From Youxingia wuxianensis (lineage in GTDB: Bacteria; Bacillota; Clostridia; Oscillospirales; Ruminococcaceae), in NCBI RefSeq assembly GCF_014385085.1, contig NZ_JACRTD010000009.1, positions 47,041-111,040 of the forward strand: a stretch of 64,000 nt of DNA, in the 5' to 3' direction. The position numbers were made by a program, and so were the translations under genes. The notes under the pieces were generated by a model that saw only the letters and a list, made by a program, of their open reading frames with translations, searched no databases and was not told where the DNA came from. Below are positions 35,943 through 47,859 of the stretch, piece by piece; within the stretch, counting starts at the first letter, position 1; the number at the start of each line of letters is the position of its first letter.

Positions 35943-38423
35943 TTATTCTTCCTCAGAAACTTCCCCTTCGGCGGTTTCTTCTTCCTCTTCCTTGGGGGTT
36001 CTTGCAAGGGTAACCACACGGCTTCCCTCGGCCACACGCATTGCGCGCACGCCGCCGCCGTATCTGGACTGAATGGTAATCTGATTTACCGGGATACGGA
36101 TAATCACTCCGTCATCGGTAATCATGATCACATCGTCGTCCTCGTCTACTATTCTCACTCCGGCTACAGGACCGTTTTTATCCACATAATAATTGCGGAT
36201 TCCCTTGCCGCCCCTGGATTGGAGACGGTACTGGGAAACAAGGCTTCTTCTGCCGGAGCCGCCTTCGGACACGGTCAGGACGGTCGCTTCTTCCCGCACA
36301 CGGTCCATCCCCACCACTTCATCTCCTGGGGACAGGGTGATGGCTTTTACCCCGCGGGCCGTACGGGAAAGGGGACGGGCGTCCTGCTCGTTAAAGCGGA
36401 TGGCCATACCCTGCTTGGTGGCCACAATCAATTCGCTGGAGCCATCTGTCTGACGCACCCAGGCAAGCTCGTCGTCCTCGTCCAGGCCGATGGCAATCAA
36501 TCCCATTTTCCTTACATTCCGATATGCGGAAAGCAGGGTCCGTTTAATAATCCCCTTACGGGTAACCATCACCAGATACCGCTGTTCTTCATCAAAATCA
36601 GATACCTGGATCATGGAGGTTACTTTTTCATCGCTGTCTATCTGCAGCAGATTTACAATATTTGTCCCTCGGGAGGTGCGGGAACATTCAGCGATCTCAT
36701 ATCCTTTTAACCGGAAACACCGCCCTTTGCTGGTGAAGAACATAATATAATCATGGGTAGAGCATACAAACAGTTCTTCTACAAAGTCCTCCTCCCGTCT
36801 GCTCATTCCGGAAATTCCTCTGCCTCCCCGGCGCTGGGTCCGGTAGGCGTCCACCCGCTGGCGTTTAATATAGCCGAAATGGGTGAGGGTGATCACACAG
36901 TCCTCCACCGGGATTAAATCTTCAATGTCCACTTCGCCGCTGACCGCCATAATTTCCGTACGGCGTTCATCTCCATATTTTTCTTTGAACTGAACCAACT
37001 CTTCCCTTACAATAGCCAGCACCCGGCCTTCGTCCGCCAAAATCGCTTCATATTCAGCCACTTTTTTCAAAATAGCGGCTAATTCTTCTTCAATCTTAAT
37101 CCGTTCCAAACCGGACAGCTGTCCTAACCGCATAGCTACGATAGCGGACGCCTGGGCGTCGGTAATTCCAAACCGGGTCATCAAATTGGTTTTCGCGGCA
37201 GGCTGATCCTTGGAATTTCGGATAATGCGGATTACTTCGTCTGTATTATCTACCGCTACTTTTAATCCTTCCAGCACATGTTCCCGTTCTTTTATCTTTT
37301 TCAGGTCATACTGGGTGCGGCGGGTGATTACTTCCTCTTGAAATTTGATATAGTGGGTAAGCATTTCCCGCAGAGGCATCACCTTGGGAACGCCTCCGGC
37401 CAGAGCCAGCATAATCACCCCTACGGTATCCTGCATCTGGGAGTAGGAATACAGCTGGTTTAACACTACCTGGGCATTGGCGTCCCGTTTCAGCTCAATG
37501 ACAATACGCATCCCTTCCCGGTCGCTTTCATCCCGCAGGTCGCTGATCTGTTCAATCCGCTTGTCTTTTACCATTTCAGCGATATGTTCAATCAGCCTTG
37601 CTTTATTCACCATATACGGCAGCTCGGTTACTACAATACGCTCTCTGCCATTGTGCATTTCCTCAATTTCCGCTCTTGCCCGCAGGGTAATTTTTCCTCT
37701 TCCGGTAGCATACGCCGCCCGGATCCCGCTGCGGCCCATAATAATACCGCCGGTAGGGAAGTCGGGACCTTTGATGCACTGCATAATCTCTTCCAGCTGG
37801 GCTTGGGGATGATCAATCAGCAGACAGACCGCATCAATTACCTCGGATAAATTGTGGGGAGGGATGTTGGTTGCCATTCCCACAGCAATTCCGGTAGAGC
37901 CATTGACCAAAAGGTTGGGGAACCGGGAGGGAAGGACGGAGGGTTCTTTTAAGCGGTCGTCATAGTTGGAAACAAAATCCACCGTATCCTTATCGATATC
38001 CGTTACCAAGGACAGGGAAATTTTGCTCATACGGGATTCTGTATAACGGTAAGCCGCCGGCGGATCTCCGTCTACCGAACCAAAGTTTCCATGGCCGTCG
38101 ATCAAAGGATACCGCAGGGAAAAGTCCTGAGCCAGCCGGACCATAGCGTCATAAACGGAAGCGTCGCCATGGGGGTGGTAGCGCCCCAATACGGACCCAA
38201 CCGTATCCGCGCATTTACGATAGGCTTTATCCGGAGTCAGGCCATTTTCATGTAAGGTATAAATAATACGGCGATGCACTGGTTTCAGCCCATCGCGGAC
38301 ATCGGGCAGCGCGCGGCTGACAATAACGGACATGGAGTAATCCAGAAAGGATTTCTTCATTTCACTTTCGATGTCCACATCACGCAGCCGTGCGGCTGTG
38401 CCAAACTCTTCATTGTTGTTCAT
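35943..38423 (-). CDS. gyrA: DNA gyrase subunit A
   Basis: 826 residues, full length. The catalytic tyrosine is Y127 in AYRYTE, and the GyrA box in the C-terminal beta-pinwheel reads QRRGGRG ([11 protein letters not shown]). At the quinolone-resistance positions, the equivalent of E. coli Ser83 is Ala88 ([10 protein letters not shown]) and Asp87 is kept as Asp92. The tail is strongly acidic ([15 protein letters not shown]). It is the last gene of the gyrB-ycxB-ycxB-gyrA block, 17 bp behind a YcxB-like gene, with the terminator at 35898 directly downstream. Confidence 0.98.
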   Translation of the reverse strand: MNNNEEFGTAARLRDVDIESEMKKSFLDYSMSVIVSRALPDVRDGLKPVHRRIIYTLHENGLTPDKAYRKCADTVGSVLGRYHPHGDASVYDAMVRLAQDFSLRYPLIDGHGNFGSVDGDPPAAYRYTESRMSKISLSLVTDIDKDTVDFVSNYDDRLKEPSVLPSRFPNLLVNGSTGIAVGMATNIPPHNLSEVIDAVCLLIDHPQAQLEEIMQCIKGPDFPTGGIIMGRSGIRAAYATGRGKITLRARAEIEEMHNGRERIVVTELPYMVNKARLIEHIAEMVKDKRIEQISDLRDESDREGMRIVIELKRDANAQVVLNQLYSYSQMQDTVGVIMLALAGGVPKVMPLREMLTHYIKFQEEVITRRTQYDLKKIKEREHVLEGLKVAVDNTDEVIRIIRNSKDQPAAKTNLMTRFGITDAQASAIVAMRLGQLSGLERIKIEEELAAILKKVAEYEAILADEGRVLAIVREELVQFKEKYGDERRTEIMAVSGEVDIEDLIPVEDCVITLTHFGYIKRQRVDAYRTQRRGGRGISGMSRREEDFVEELFVCSTHDYIMFFTSKGRCFRLKGYEIAECSRTSRGTNIVNLLQIDSDEKVTSMIQVSDFDEEQRYLVMVTRKGIIKRTLLSAYRNVRKMGLIAIGLDEDDELAWVRQTDGSSELIVATKQGMAIRFNEQDARPLSRTARGVKAITLSPGDEVVGMDRVREEATVLTVSEGGSGRRSLVSQYRLQSRGGKGIRNYYVDKNGPVAGVRIVDEDDDVIMITDDGVIIRIPVNQITIQSRYGGGVRAMRVAEGSRVVTLARTPKEEEEETAEGEVSEEE

Positions 38424-38440
38424 CTGTACATCTCCTCAGA

Positions 38441-39040
38441 CTACGATTTCTTAAACGGGCTTTTTTTCTTGACGGGATCGCTGTACACCTGGTATTGATC
38501 ATCCAGCCCGGCTTTTAAAAGCTCTTTTATCCTCTCCCAGGCATCCTCGTCCACTTGGTTTTGGGGAAGTACGAGCAGGCGTGTTTTATCATAATTTATC
38601 ACCAGTCTCCCAGGGCATTGGTAAGCGAATACCCCCGGCTCATACGTCACCTCATAACTGCCCCCCGAGGCTTCCACATGGATACTGCCCGGATAGATCA
38701 CCAACCGGTATTCCGGAGCGCTTTGGGCCTTATTAACAGCAAGTTTCCGGTTCATATAGGCGGGATATTTCCAAATAAAAGCGAATACCCCCGCGCACAA
38801 AGCCAGCATCACCCATCCTAAAATCCGGGTAGGGTCCGCCACTAGCTGATCAATAAACATAAAGCTGACCAGCACAATCGCAAAAGCCTGGAACTGTTTT
38901 CTCCTGGCAAGTCCGCTTTTTACATCATATACATTCAGCCCATATTCCAAATCTTCGGCTTTGGTCTGATAAGAGACTTCCACCGGGGCAAGAGCAGGGA
39001 CTTGTTCCAGTTCCATGGTGTTTTCCAAATTCTCACTCAT
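38441..39040 (-). CDS. YcxB-like membrane protein of unknown function (1)
   Basis: 199 residues with two adjacent membrane segments (about 50-95) and a C-terminal beta-rich domain (RLVIYPGSIHVEASGGSYEVTY and LLVLPQNQVDEDAWERIKELL) that fits the YcxB-like/PH-like pattern seen more clearly in its neighbour. Its ATG overlaps the stop of that neighbour (ATGA), so they are translationally coupled and probably work together. The tail is basic (KKKSPFKKS). No function is known. Confidence 0.7.
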   Translation of the reverse strand: MSENLENTMELEQVPALAPVEVSYQTKAEDLEYGLNVYDVKSGLARRKQFQAFAIVLVSFMFIDQLVADPTRILGWVMLALCAGVFAFIWKYPAYMNRKLAVNKAQSAPEYRLVIYPGSIHVEASGGSYEVTYEPGVFAYQCPGRLVINYDKTRLLVLPQNQVDEDAWERIKELLKAGLDDQYQVYSDPVKKKSPFKKS

Positions 39041-39924
39041 ATCTTAATCCTCGGTTTTTCAAAATCAGTACATACCTTTTCCAGACGCTGGTTCAGTTCC
39101 TGCAGCTGCCCAGGTATTTCGCTTTTTGGGATCAGCAGGCACCGATGGTCGCCGAATACGATCATAAACATATTTTCCGCTTCTCTGATCTCATGGATGT
39201 TGTACCAGTAAACCACATTTTTATATTCTCCCGACTGTTCGATAAACCGGTTGGGATATAATTTGACAATTACGTCATGCTGGAAATAATCGTTCTGCTC
39301 ATAATGTTTTTTCACCGTTTTGCGAAGGGATTTTTCAAAGAGCAGCTTGTAATAAAGCATCCCATACAGCCCCATAGCTATGAGCAGGAAGGTGATTACA
39401 TAATAAATCAGGCCGGAATGAACCTTTCCCATCAGCATGGCGATCAAAAACGCCACGCCCATGATCACTTCGATAACCCCTAAAATAATGGTGCGTTTTT
39501 TTGCCTTTTTCACATTCTGCACCATAAAAATCCGGTTGAAATCCACGTAAACGTCCAGCGGCACCCGATATACCAGCTTTAAATATTTTTTTAGATCTTC
39601 CGGCAGGCTGTCGTTCTCCTCGTCATCCTCTTCGTCTTCCGACTCGCTGTCGGCCTCTTCTTGCGCTTCGCTGTCCGTCTGCTCTTCTGTCCGGCCGGCC
39701 TGGGATTCTTGTTCCTCCGCCTGGACAGTCTCATCGCCGGCTCCATCCTCTTGGGCGCCGTTCTGGGCAGGCTCGTCGTTGCCGGCCCCGTCCTCTTGAG
39801 CGCCGGCCTTTTCGTCCGTCTGGCTGCCGCTTTCCGGGGCCTTGTCCTCCTGCGCCCCTTGGACCGGGGTCTCATCTTCTATCTTCTGTGCGCCGTCAAG
39901 CTCTCTTTTTTCCATCTCATCCAT
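39037..39924 (-). CDS. YcxB-like membrane protein of unknown function (2), with acidic repeat region
   Basis: About 295 residues. Residues 1-115 are a highly acidic, low-complexity stretch with a repeated GAQEDGAG-type module; after it come two membrane segments (about 140-190) and a C-terminal YcxB-like domain (YPNRFIEQSGEYKNVVYWYNI, LLIPKSEIPG). The start is taken as ATG 39924 (AGGAG 11 nt upstream); a TTG one codon earlier is possible. It lies 41 bp behind gyrB and overlaps the next gene by four bases. The acidic part could contact DNA-binding or basic partners, but that is speculation. Confidence 0.75.
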   Translation of the reverse strand: MDEMEKRELDGAQKIEDETPVQGAQEDKAPESGSQTDEKAGAQEDGAGNDEPAQNGAQEDGAGDETVQAEEQESQAGRTEEQTDSEAQEEADSESEDEEDDEENDSLPEDLKKYLKLVYRVPLDVYVDFNRIFMVQNVKKAKKRTIILGVIEVIMGVAFLIAMLMGKVHSGLIYYVITFLLIAMGLYGMLYYKLLFEKSLRKTVKKHYEQNDYFQHDVIVKLYPNRFIEQSGEYKNVVYWYNIHEIREAENMFMIVFGDHRCLLIPKSEIPGQLQELNQRLEKVCTDFEKPRIKI

Positions 39925-39965
39925 CAAACGATCTTCTCCTTTCTTTTCCCGGAACTCCCAAGTTA

Positions 39966-42253
<2,288 letters not shown>

Positions 42254-42257
42254 TCCA

Positions 42258-43373
42258 TTACCCCCCATATTTTCGGGAAGAAATTACTTTTCCCTCTTTT
42301 ATTTTAAATCCCATCCCTTTTCCCAGGGTTTTAAAATACGCTTTGTCACAGCAAGTCATAATCAGCTGCCGGTCCCTTAAATGGTTAAGCAAATAATCCC
42401 TTCTAAGCGCATCCAGTTCGCTCATTACATCATCCAGCAGCACTACCGGATATTCTCCAATGGTTTCTTTTATCAATTGACATTCCGCCAGCTTTAAGGA
42501 TAAGACACAGCTTCTCTGCTGGCCCTGAGAACCATAAATTCGGGCGCTCTTCCCATCCAGGAGAATTTCAATATCATCCCGGTGAGGCCCATAATTGGAA
42601 ATACCGGTTTTACTGTCCTCCTCCCGCTTGGAAAGAAGGCTTTCATACACCTGTTTTTCAATTTCCGGAATGGACCCTTCCAAATCGCAGTCCAAACTGG
42701 ACAGATACATAAAATCAAGGGCTTCTTTTTCCCGGGAAATCCCCTTGTACGTTTCAGTGGCAAACGGCTTCAGACGCTGTAAAAAAGTAGCTCTGGTTTT
42801 GATCAGCACCGCCGCGTAACTGGCAAGCCGTTCATCCCAAATATCCAAAGTATCATACAAAGCAGGCACAAACCGCATATCTTTTAATAAGCTGTTGCGC
42901 TGGTTGAGCACCCGGTTGTATTGATTTAAAATATGGATGTATTTTGATTTGATCTGGCAGATAGAGGTATCAATAAACCGTCTTTTTTCCTGAGGTCCGT
43001 TTTTAATCAAATTCAGATGGGTGGGAGAAAACACCACAGCGCAGAACCGGCCCGCCAGATCGGCAGGGGATTTTAAAGGAATTTCATTGACGCTGGCGGT
43101 TTTTTTCCCGTTGATCTCCATTCGCGCCGTCTGTTCTCTCTCCCCGCTGAAAAATTCCATCTCCATTACCGCTTTTTCCTGCCCAAACCGAACCATCTGC
43201 GGGTCTTTTGCTCCCCGAAAGCTTTTTGCTCCGGTAAACAGCCAAACCGCTTCTATAAAGTTGGTCTTTCCCTGACCGTTTTCCCCATAGATAATATTTG
43301 CATTTTCACATAAGGAGATTTCCATCTCCTGTATATTCCGAAAATCACAAATTTTTATCCGGTTAATCTTCAC
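42258..43373 (-). CDS. recF: recombination mediator RecF
   Basis: 371 residues. An SMC-like ATPase with Walker A GENGQGKT (30-37), the ABC signature YGSQGQQRS and Walker [13 protein letters not shown]. It loads RecA at single-strand gaps. The start is GTG (43373), nine bases after GAGG and overlapping the end of yaaA by 11 bp. A Noc-like palindrome lies within the gene at 42727-42740. Confidence 0.96.
   Translation of the reverse strand: MKINRIKICDFRNIQEMEISLCENANIIYGENGQGKTNFIEAVWLFTGAKSFRGAKDPQMVRFGQEKAVMEMEFFSGEREQTARMEINGKKTASVNEIPLKSPADLAGRFCAVVFSPTHLNLIKNGPQEKRRFIDTSICQIKSKYIHILNQYNRVLNQRNSLLKDMRFVPALYDTLDIWDERLASYAAVLIKTRATFLQRLKPFATETYKGISREKEALDFMYLSSLDCDLEGSIPEIEKQVYESLLSKREEDSKTGISNYGPHRDDIEILLDGKSARIYGSQGQQRSCVLSLKLAECQLIKETIGEYPVVLLDDVMSELDALRRDYLLNHLRDRQLIMTCCDKAYFKTLGKGMGFKIKEGKVISSRKYGG
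42727..42740. promoter_or_regulatory. candidate Noc-binding site
   Basis: TTTTCCCGGGAAAT matches the Bacillus Noc site ATTTCCCGGGAAAT at 13 of 14 positions with a perfect 12-bp palindromic core. A noc gene is present at 55210. A second, weaker match (TTTTCCCGGGACAA) lies in dnaN at 44292-44305. Confidence 0.6.
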
Positions 43374-43587
43374 TGGCCATAACCTCAACTTCTATTTCGT
43401 CTACCCTCAGCACGTCTCCGGGATAAATTTTTTTTCCCCGCTGGGTGCAAACCTCGCCGTTTACATACGCCGCCCCTTCGGCCACAATCTCCTTGGCGTG
43501 GCCGCCGGTTTCCGCTATGCCGCAGAATTTTAAAAGCTGATCCAATTTGATAAAAGGGGTGGTAATTTCAATTTTTTCTCTGCCCAT
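43363..43587 (-). CDS. yaaA: S4-domain RNA-binding protein YaaA/RlbA
   Basis: 74 residues, almost entirely an S4 RNA-binding domain ([22 protein letters not shown] followed by [18 protein letters not shown]). The position between dnaN and recF is conserved in Firmicutes. It probably binds structured RNA, and a ribosome-assembly role has been proposed for homologues. It is coupled to recF by an 11-bp overlap. Confidence 0.92.
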   Translation of the reverse strand: MGREKIEITTPFIKLDQLLKFCGIAETGGHAKEIVAEGAAYVNGEVCTQRGKKIYPGDVLRVDEIEVEVMASED

Positions 43588-43775
43588 ATTTTTCCTCCCC
43601 TGCGCCTTTTAAAAGAAAAGCAGGCGTAAAATTTCTTTCTTTTCTGTAAGAAAAGGCCGCCTTAAACGTTATCATTTCTATTTTACATCCGCTTTTTCAC
43701 AGCTTTAAAAACACCGGATTTCTCCCATGAAAAAAGCAGATTTAAAACAACTTTCAAAAAATCGAAATTTCCGAC

Positions 43776-44879
43776 TTATTCGCTCTTTAAACGAACAGGC
43801 AATACTAAAAATACAAATTTATCTCCCTGTGTCGGGACAATTTTAATCGGAGAGAGAGGACCGTTAATAATCAGCTGCACCTGGTCGCATTCGCTCGCTT
43901 TTAACGCGTCCAGCATATACCTGCTGTTAAAACCAATTTCCACATCATCCCCTGTCTGCTCACAGCGGATTTCATCATACGCCCGGCCAATTGCCGTAGA
44001 ACAGGACATTTTAATCAGCCCGTCTTGGAAATTCAAGCGCAGCGGGCTTTTAATATTGTCCGAAATCAGCAGGGAAGCGCGTTCGATACTGCTGATCATC
44101 TCCCGGGTATTTATTTTTACAACCGTTTGGCTGCCGCTGGGAATAGCAGATTTATAATCCAAAAATTCCCCTTCCAACAGCCTGGATACTACATTATATC
44201 CTCCCACATCAAAGATAATATGTCGTTTTGACACATTAATCTCAATTTCTCTGTCCTCTTCCTTTAACAGTTTGGAAACCTCGGACAAACTTTTTCCCGG
44301 GACAATAAAAGAAAATTCCCCATCCATAGCTATTTTTTCACACCGCATAGCCAGCCGGTATCCATCCACAGAAACCACATGAAGTTCCCCGTTTTGAATA
44401 TCAAACAAGCTTCCGGTATGCACTGGTTTTGTATCGCTCACCGCTATGGCAAACAGCGTCTGACCAATCATATTTTTCAGCGCCGCCTGATTTAAGGTAA
44501 TGCCGGTGGTCTGGCTGACAGCAGGAAGCTCCGGATATTCGCTGGCCGGAATCCCTAAAATGGTATATTCAGTCATAGAACCTTTGACTACTGTAAGCAT
44601 TTTTTCATCCGAGGTAATACTGATAGTTTCACACGGCATCCGGCGGATCATATCTAAAAACAGCCGGGCGGACAATACGATGTCTCCTTCCTCCACCACT
44701 TTCGCTTCTATCGTAGTGGAGATAGCCAGCTCCAGGTCATATCCGGTCAAAGAAAGCTGGTTGCCTTTTGCTTTTAAAAGAACCCCTTCTAAAGCGGCTA
44801 ACGTATTTTTGGAAGAAACCGCGCGGGATACGTTGGCGACCGCTTCGGTTAAAAGTTGTTTGTCACAGACAATGTTCAT
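43776..44879 (-). CDS. dnaN: DNA polymerase III sliding clamp (beta subunit)
   Basis: 367 residues with the three repeated clamp domains (MNIVCDKQLLTEAVANVSRA; VVSVDGYRLAMR; a C-terminal end with IVPTQGDKFVFLVLPVR). It is the ring that tethers the replicative polymerase. AAAGGAGG lies six bases before the ATG. It follows dnaA across the origin region. Confidence 0.98.
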   Translation of the reverse strand: MNIVCDKQLLTEAVANVSRAVSSKNTLAALEGVLLKAKGNQLSLTGYDLELAISTTIEAKVVEEGDIVLSARLFLDMIRRMPCETISITSDEKMLTVVKGSMTEYTILGIPASEYPELPAVSQTTGITLNQAALKNMIGQTLFAIAVSDTKPVHTGSLFDIQNGELHVVSVDGYRLAMRCEKIAMDGEFSFIVPGKSLSEVSKLLKEEDREIEINVSKRHIIFDVGGYNVVSRLLEGEFLDYKSAIPSGSQTVVKINTREMISSIERASLLISDNIKSPLRLNFQDGLIKMSCSTAIGRAYDEIRCEQTGDDVEIGFNSRYMLDALKASECDQVQLIINGPLSPIKIVPTQGDKFVFLVLPVRLKSE

Positions 44880-45226
44880 AGGGAAACCTCCTTTATTTTG
44901 TCAGACAGTTTTTCCACAAAGGGAGAATATCTCTTAAATTTAGATAGAGAGATATAATAATAATTAGTAGTAGTAGTAGAGTATGGGGAAATGTTGATAT
45001 CTTTATAAATAAGCTTGTACGCTTTGTTTGTCCATGAAATTTTTTAAAACTGCGCTGTGGACAACCAACAAGAAATGTTTAAAAATTATTTTTTTTCCAC
45101 AGAGACCTTGAAAACAGCAGGGGAATGTTTAGAAAATGTGGAAAATTCGGTGGAAAACGTTTAAAGTTGGAAAACCCGTTTCCTGTTTTTCACAAACGGT
45201 GAATTGTGGAAAGTGAAAAACTTCAG
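44880..45226. other. oriC: chromosomal replication origin oriC (dnaN-dnaA intergenic)
   Basis: 347 bp, very AT-rich. DnaA-box-like 9-mers: TTTTCCACA at 44910-44918 and 45093-45101 (+), and on the other strand TTGTCCACA (45056-45064), TTTTCCACA (45137-45145) and CTTTCCACA (45205-45213). A run of five TAG trinucleotides (44965-44979), preceded by TAATAATAA, is a DnaA-trio array of the kind that guides strand opening, next to a degenerate box (44982-44990). The change of gene orientation around this point and the flanking dnaA/dnaN support the call. Boxes with TTTT in place of TTAT dominate. Confidence 0.85.
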
Positions 45227-46555
45227 TTAACTGTCCCGGATGTTTTTAATAATATCTTCGATGGTTTCTTTGTACCGCTGATCGTGCTCCATATTTTTTT
45301 CCACCTGCTGAATTGCATAAACAATGGTGCTGTGATCCCGTCCTCCAAATTCTTCTCCGATGGTGGACATAGACATTTGAGTAATTTCCCGGACAATATA
45401 AATGGACACCTGACGGGCGGCGGAAATTTGAGCGCTGCGTTTGTTGGAACGGATATCCTGGGAGGAAATGCCGTAGGTTCTTCCCACTTCGGAAATAATC
45501 CGCTCTACGGTCACCGGTACCGGAAGGTTGTCGTTTAAAATATCCCGGATAGCATTTTGGGCGATCACAATAGACGGGGAGGTGCCCTGCAAAAGCTTGT
45601 ACGCTTTTAGTTTTTTTACGACTCCTTCCAGTTGACGAATATTCGTTTTTAACTTGTTGGCAATATATTCTGCCACGTCGTCTGGAATATCAATATCCAA
45701 TAACTGCGCCTTGCGGCGGATAATAGCTATTCTGGTTTCAAAATCCGGCGGCTGGATGTCCGCCAGCAGCCCCCATTCAAAGCGGGTGCGAAGCCTGTCC
45801 TCTAAGGTTTTAATCTCTTTGGGCGGTCTATCGGATGTAAGAACTATTTGTTTTCCCGCTTCGTACAAGGTATTGAAGGTGTGGAAAAATTCTTCCTGAG
45901 TGCCTTCCTTGCCGCCGATAAACTGGATATCGTCCACCAAAAGTACGTCCGCCTGACGATATTTTTCATGGAAAGCGGCGGTGGTTTTATTTCCGATCGC
46001 ATTGATCAGTTCGTTGGTAAATTCATCCCCTTTGACATAGATGATATTATATCCTTCTTTATTTCGCCGGATATCTTCGCAGATAGCATACAAAAGGTGA
46101 GTTTTGCCAAGGCCGGAGGCTCCGTAGATAAACAGCGGGTTATAGGCGTTGGCAGGATTGGCCGCTACGGCGATGGACGCTGCATGGGCAAACTTGTTGG
46201 ACGGACCTACAATAAAGGTGGCGAAGGTATATTCATACTCGCCTCCATTGATAAACGGCTCCATCGCAGCGCTGTTGGAAGCGGGTTCCTGCTGCTGGAT
46301 CGGGGGAGAGCTGGTGCAGGAGATGCTGATCTCCACAGGAAAGCCCAGTACTTCCTCAAAGCAGGTTTGTAAGAGCTTGGTATATTTATCTTGAATAATG
46401 CCCATTTTAAATTCCGTACTGACTTTTAAATATGCCGTAGATCCCTCCAGGCGCAAAGGGACAATGTCTTTAAGCCAGACATTGAAGGCCACATCAGACA
46501 TTTTGGTCCTGCAGTTTTCCAACACAAGACCAAAAAGCTCCGCGAAAGACTCCAT
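45227..46555 (-). CDS. dnaA: chromosomal replication initiator DnaA
   Basis: 442 residues: domain I (about 1-80), a short Gln/Ser-rich domain II, AAA+ domain III with Walker A GASGLGKT (145-152) and Walker B LLVDDIQF, sensor segments, and DNA-binding domain IV ending with the signature GRDHSTIVYA. GGAGG lies nine bases before the ATG. Transcribed from a promoter at 46650-46678 that lies among upstream DnaA-box-like sequences, suggesting autoregulation. Confidence 0.98.
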   Translation of the reverse strand: MESFAELFGLVLENCRTKMSDVAFNVWLKDIVPLRLEGSTAYLKVSTEFKMGIIQDKYTKLLQTCFEEVLGFPVEISISCTSSPPIQQQEPASNSAAMEPFINGGEYEYTFATFIVGPSNKFAHAASIAVAANPANAYNPLFIYGASGLGKTHLLYAICEDIRRNKEGYNIIYVKGDEFTNELINAIGNKTTAAFHEKYRQADVLLVDDIQFIGGKEGTQEEFFHTFNTLYEAGKQIVLTSDRPPKEIKTLEDRLRTRFEWGLLADIQPPDFETRIAIIRRKAQLLDIDIPDDVAEYIANKLKTNIRQLEGVVKKLKAYKLLQGTSPSIVIAQNAIRDILNDNLPVPVTVERIISEVGRTYGISSQDIRSNKRSAQISAARQVSIYIVREITQMSMSTIGEEFGGRDHSTIVYAIQQVEKNMEHDQRYKETIEDIIKNIRDS

Positions 46556-46649
46556 ATTCCCGATCCTCCATCTGAATGTTTATAAGCTGTGAAAAAGAGG
46601 GTAAAACAATGTGGAAAGCAAATTTTTTCCACAGAAATTGCACCTTTTA
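46556..46649 (-). promoter_or_regulatory. DnaA boxes in the dnaA leader
   Basis: DnaA-box-like 9-mers at 46589-46597 (TGTGAAAAA), 46610-46618 (TGTGGAAAG) and 46625-46633 (TTTTCCACA) lie between the dnaA promoter and gene. Binding there would repress dnaA or form a second origin subregion, as in Bacillus. Confidence 0.6.
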
Positions 46650-46678
46650 ATTTTAGCACAAAATCCCCTCTTTTTCAA
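46650..46678 (-). promoter_or_regulatory. SigA-type promoter of dnaA
   Basis: Minus strand TTGAAA, 17 bp, TAAAAT, 95 bp before the dnaA start. Confidence 0.75.
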
Positions 46679-46794
46679 GTATTCAACCGGCCAGATTGTA
46701 TATATATTATAATAGTATATTTCTCCTTCGGCAAAAGAAAGTTTGCGGAAAAGTTAATTTGAGTCAGCGGTGAAAACAGCCGGCCAGCCCACGT

Positions 46795-46826
46795 AAAAAA
46801 GGCGGCCGCACAATTGCGGCCGCTTT
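46795..46826 (-). terminator. terminator of the GNAT gene
   Basis: GCGGCCGCA pairs with TGCGGCCGC around CAAT and is followed on the minus strand by TTTTTT. Confidence 0.88.
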
Positions 46827-46839
46827 GTAATCAGCGTTT

Positions 46840-47370
46840 TTATAACCGGCATTCCAGCTGACAGTCAAAAGGCTCCTGCTCTACATGAATTTGGCTGTAT
46901 ATTTCAGCCTCGGTACACCCCATGGACTTGTAAAAGGCTTGGGTTTCCACGGCGCTGTGGGCGGAGAGATACAGCTTTTTCGCTCCCTTTTTCTTCGCCC
47001 ATTCTTTTGCCGCCAGAAAAAGGCGTTTTCCAATGCCCTGGCCGCGCATCTCCTCAGACACATGAATATTTGTGAGATCCAGGTATGTTTGCTTTTCGTC
47101 CATCAAATCAGGTTTTACCGAAACAAAGCCCTTGAGATGGCCGCCGCAAAAAGCGGCATATACAAAACCGCCGGCGAGAAGGGTGGACTTTAACTCGGCG
47201 AGAAGGGCCTGATACTCTTTTTCTGTCCAGTCATCTATGAAAGGATCGTCTTTAATCACCCACCCATTTTTTTCTTTTCTCCAGCATTTTGTAACTTTCT
47301 GGCGGCGCGCGAAGGAATGAAATAATTCCGTACAGACCTCCTGCGGGCATAATTCTCTATACTGGATCAT
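46840..47370 (-). CDS. GNAT-family N-acetyltransferase
   Basis: 176 residues with the GNAT core: motif A EEMRGQGIGKRLFLAA (acetyl-CoA pyrophosphate loop Q/RxxGxG/A) and motif B KKLYLSAHSAVETQAFYKSMG. The substrate is unknown; a small molecule is likely. It sits between dnaA and rpmH, transcribed away from rpmH, as its own unit with promoter 47410-47438 and terminator 46795. This intergenic space is usually free of genes in Firmicutes, so it is probably an insertion. Confidence 0.88.
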   Translation of the reverse strand: MIQYRELCPQEVCTELFHSFARRQKVTKCWRKEKNGWVIKDDPFIDDWTEKEYQALLAELKSTLLAGGFVYAAFCGGHLKGFVSVKPDLMDEKQTYLDLTNIHVSEEMRGQGIGKRLFLAAKEWAKKKGAKKLYLSAHSAVETQAFYKSMGCTEAEIYSQIHVEQEPFDCQLECRL

Positions 47371-47409
47371 GGATAAACCGCCTCCCGTTTTGCTGGTTTT
47401 GCTGTTTTC

Positions 47410-47438
47410 ATCTTATCACAGCGTCCAGTTTCCATCAA
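47410..47438 (-). promoter_or_regulatory. SigA-type promoter of the GNAT gene
   Basis: Minus strand TTGATG, 17 bp, TAAGAT. Confidence 0.6.
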
Positions 47439-47498
47439 GGCGGCGGCATAGAGCGGCGATCAATATTTCTTTTTAAGGGAGAAAATATCGGACAAAGC

Positions 47499-47528
47499 TT
47501 GACAAAAGCCCTTAATTTGGGGTATAAT
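47499..47528 (+). promoter_or_regulatory. strong SigA-type promoter of the rpmH operon
   Basis: TTGACA, 18 bp, TATAAT, 90 bp upstream of rpmH; both hexamers are consensus. Confidence 0.85.
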
Positions 47529-47617
47529 GCTACTCTGCAAGGTGTAAATATAGCTGCTAGTCACAGCTTTTATATTATACTGCTTATGATTAGCTTTTGA
47601 GAGGAGGTCAAAGGATT

Positions 47618-47752
47618 ATGAAAAGAACTTATCAGCCCAAAAAACTTCAGAGAAAAAAAGAGCACGGTTTTAGAAAAAGAATGGCTACAAAGAACGGCCG
47701 CAAGGTGCTTGCCCGCAGAAGAGCCAAAGGCAGAGCCCGTCTGACCCACTAA
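47618..47752 (+). CDS. rpmH: 50S ribosomal protein L34
   Basis: 44 residues, [20 protein letters not shown], then an Arg/Lys-rich helix ending [10 protein letters not shown], the standard L34 sequence and length. GAGGAGG lies ten bases before the ATG. First gene of the rpmH-rnpA-yidD-yidC cluster. Confidence 0.97.
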   Translation: MKRTYQPKKLQRKKEHGFRKRMATKNGRKVLARRRAKGRARLTH

Positions 47753-47859
47753 TCCTTGATTTCGTATGGGTGAAATTAGAAAATATACGACCACAGCCTG
47801 TGTTGTGGTCTTTATTTTTAATTTCTGAAAGTTTTACCCCCTAACGCTTGGAGGCAGAT

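Noticed and set aside
35645..36037. Antisense open frames over gyrA and its downstream region
   Set aside because: They are in the shadow of gyrA, without ribosome sites or protein-like composition.
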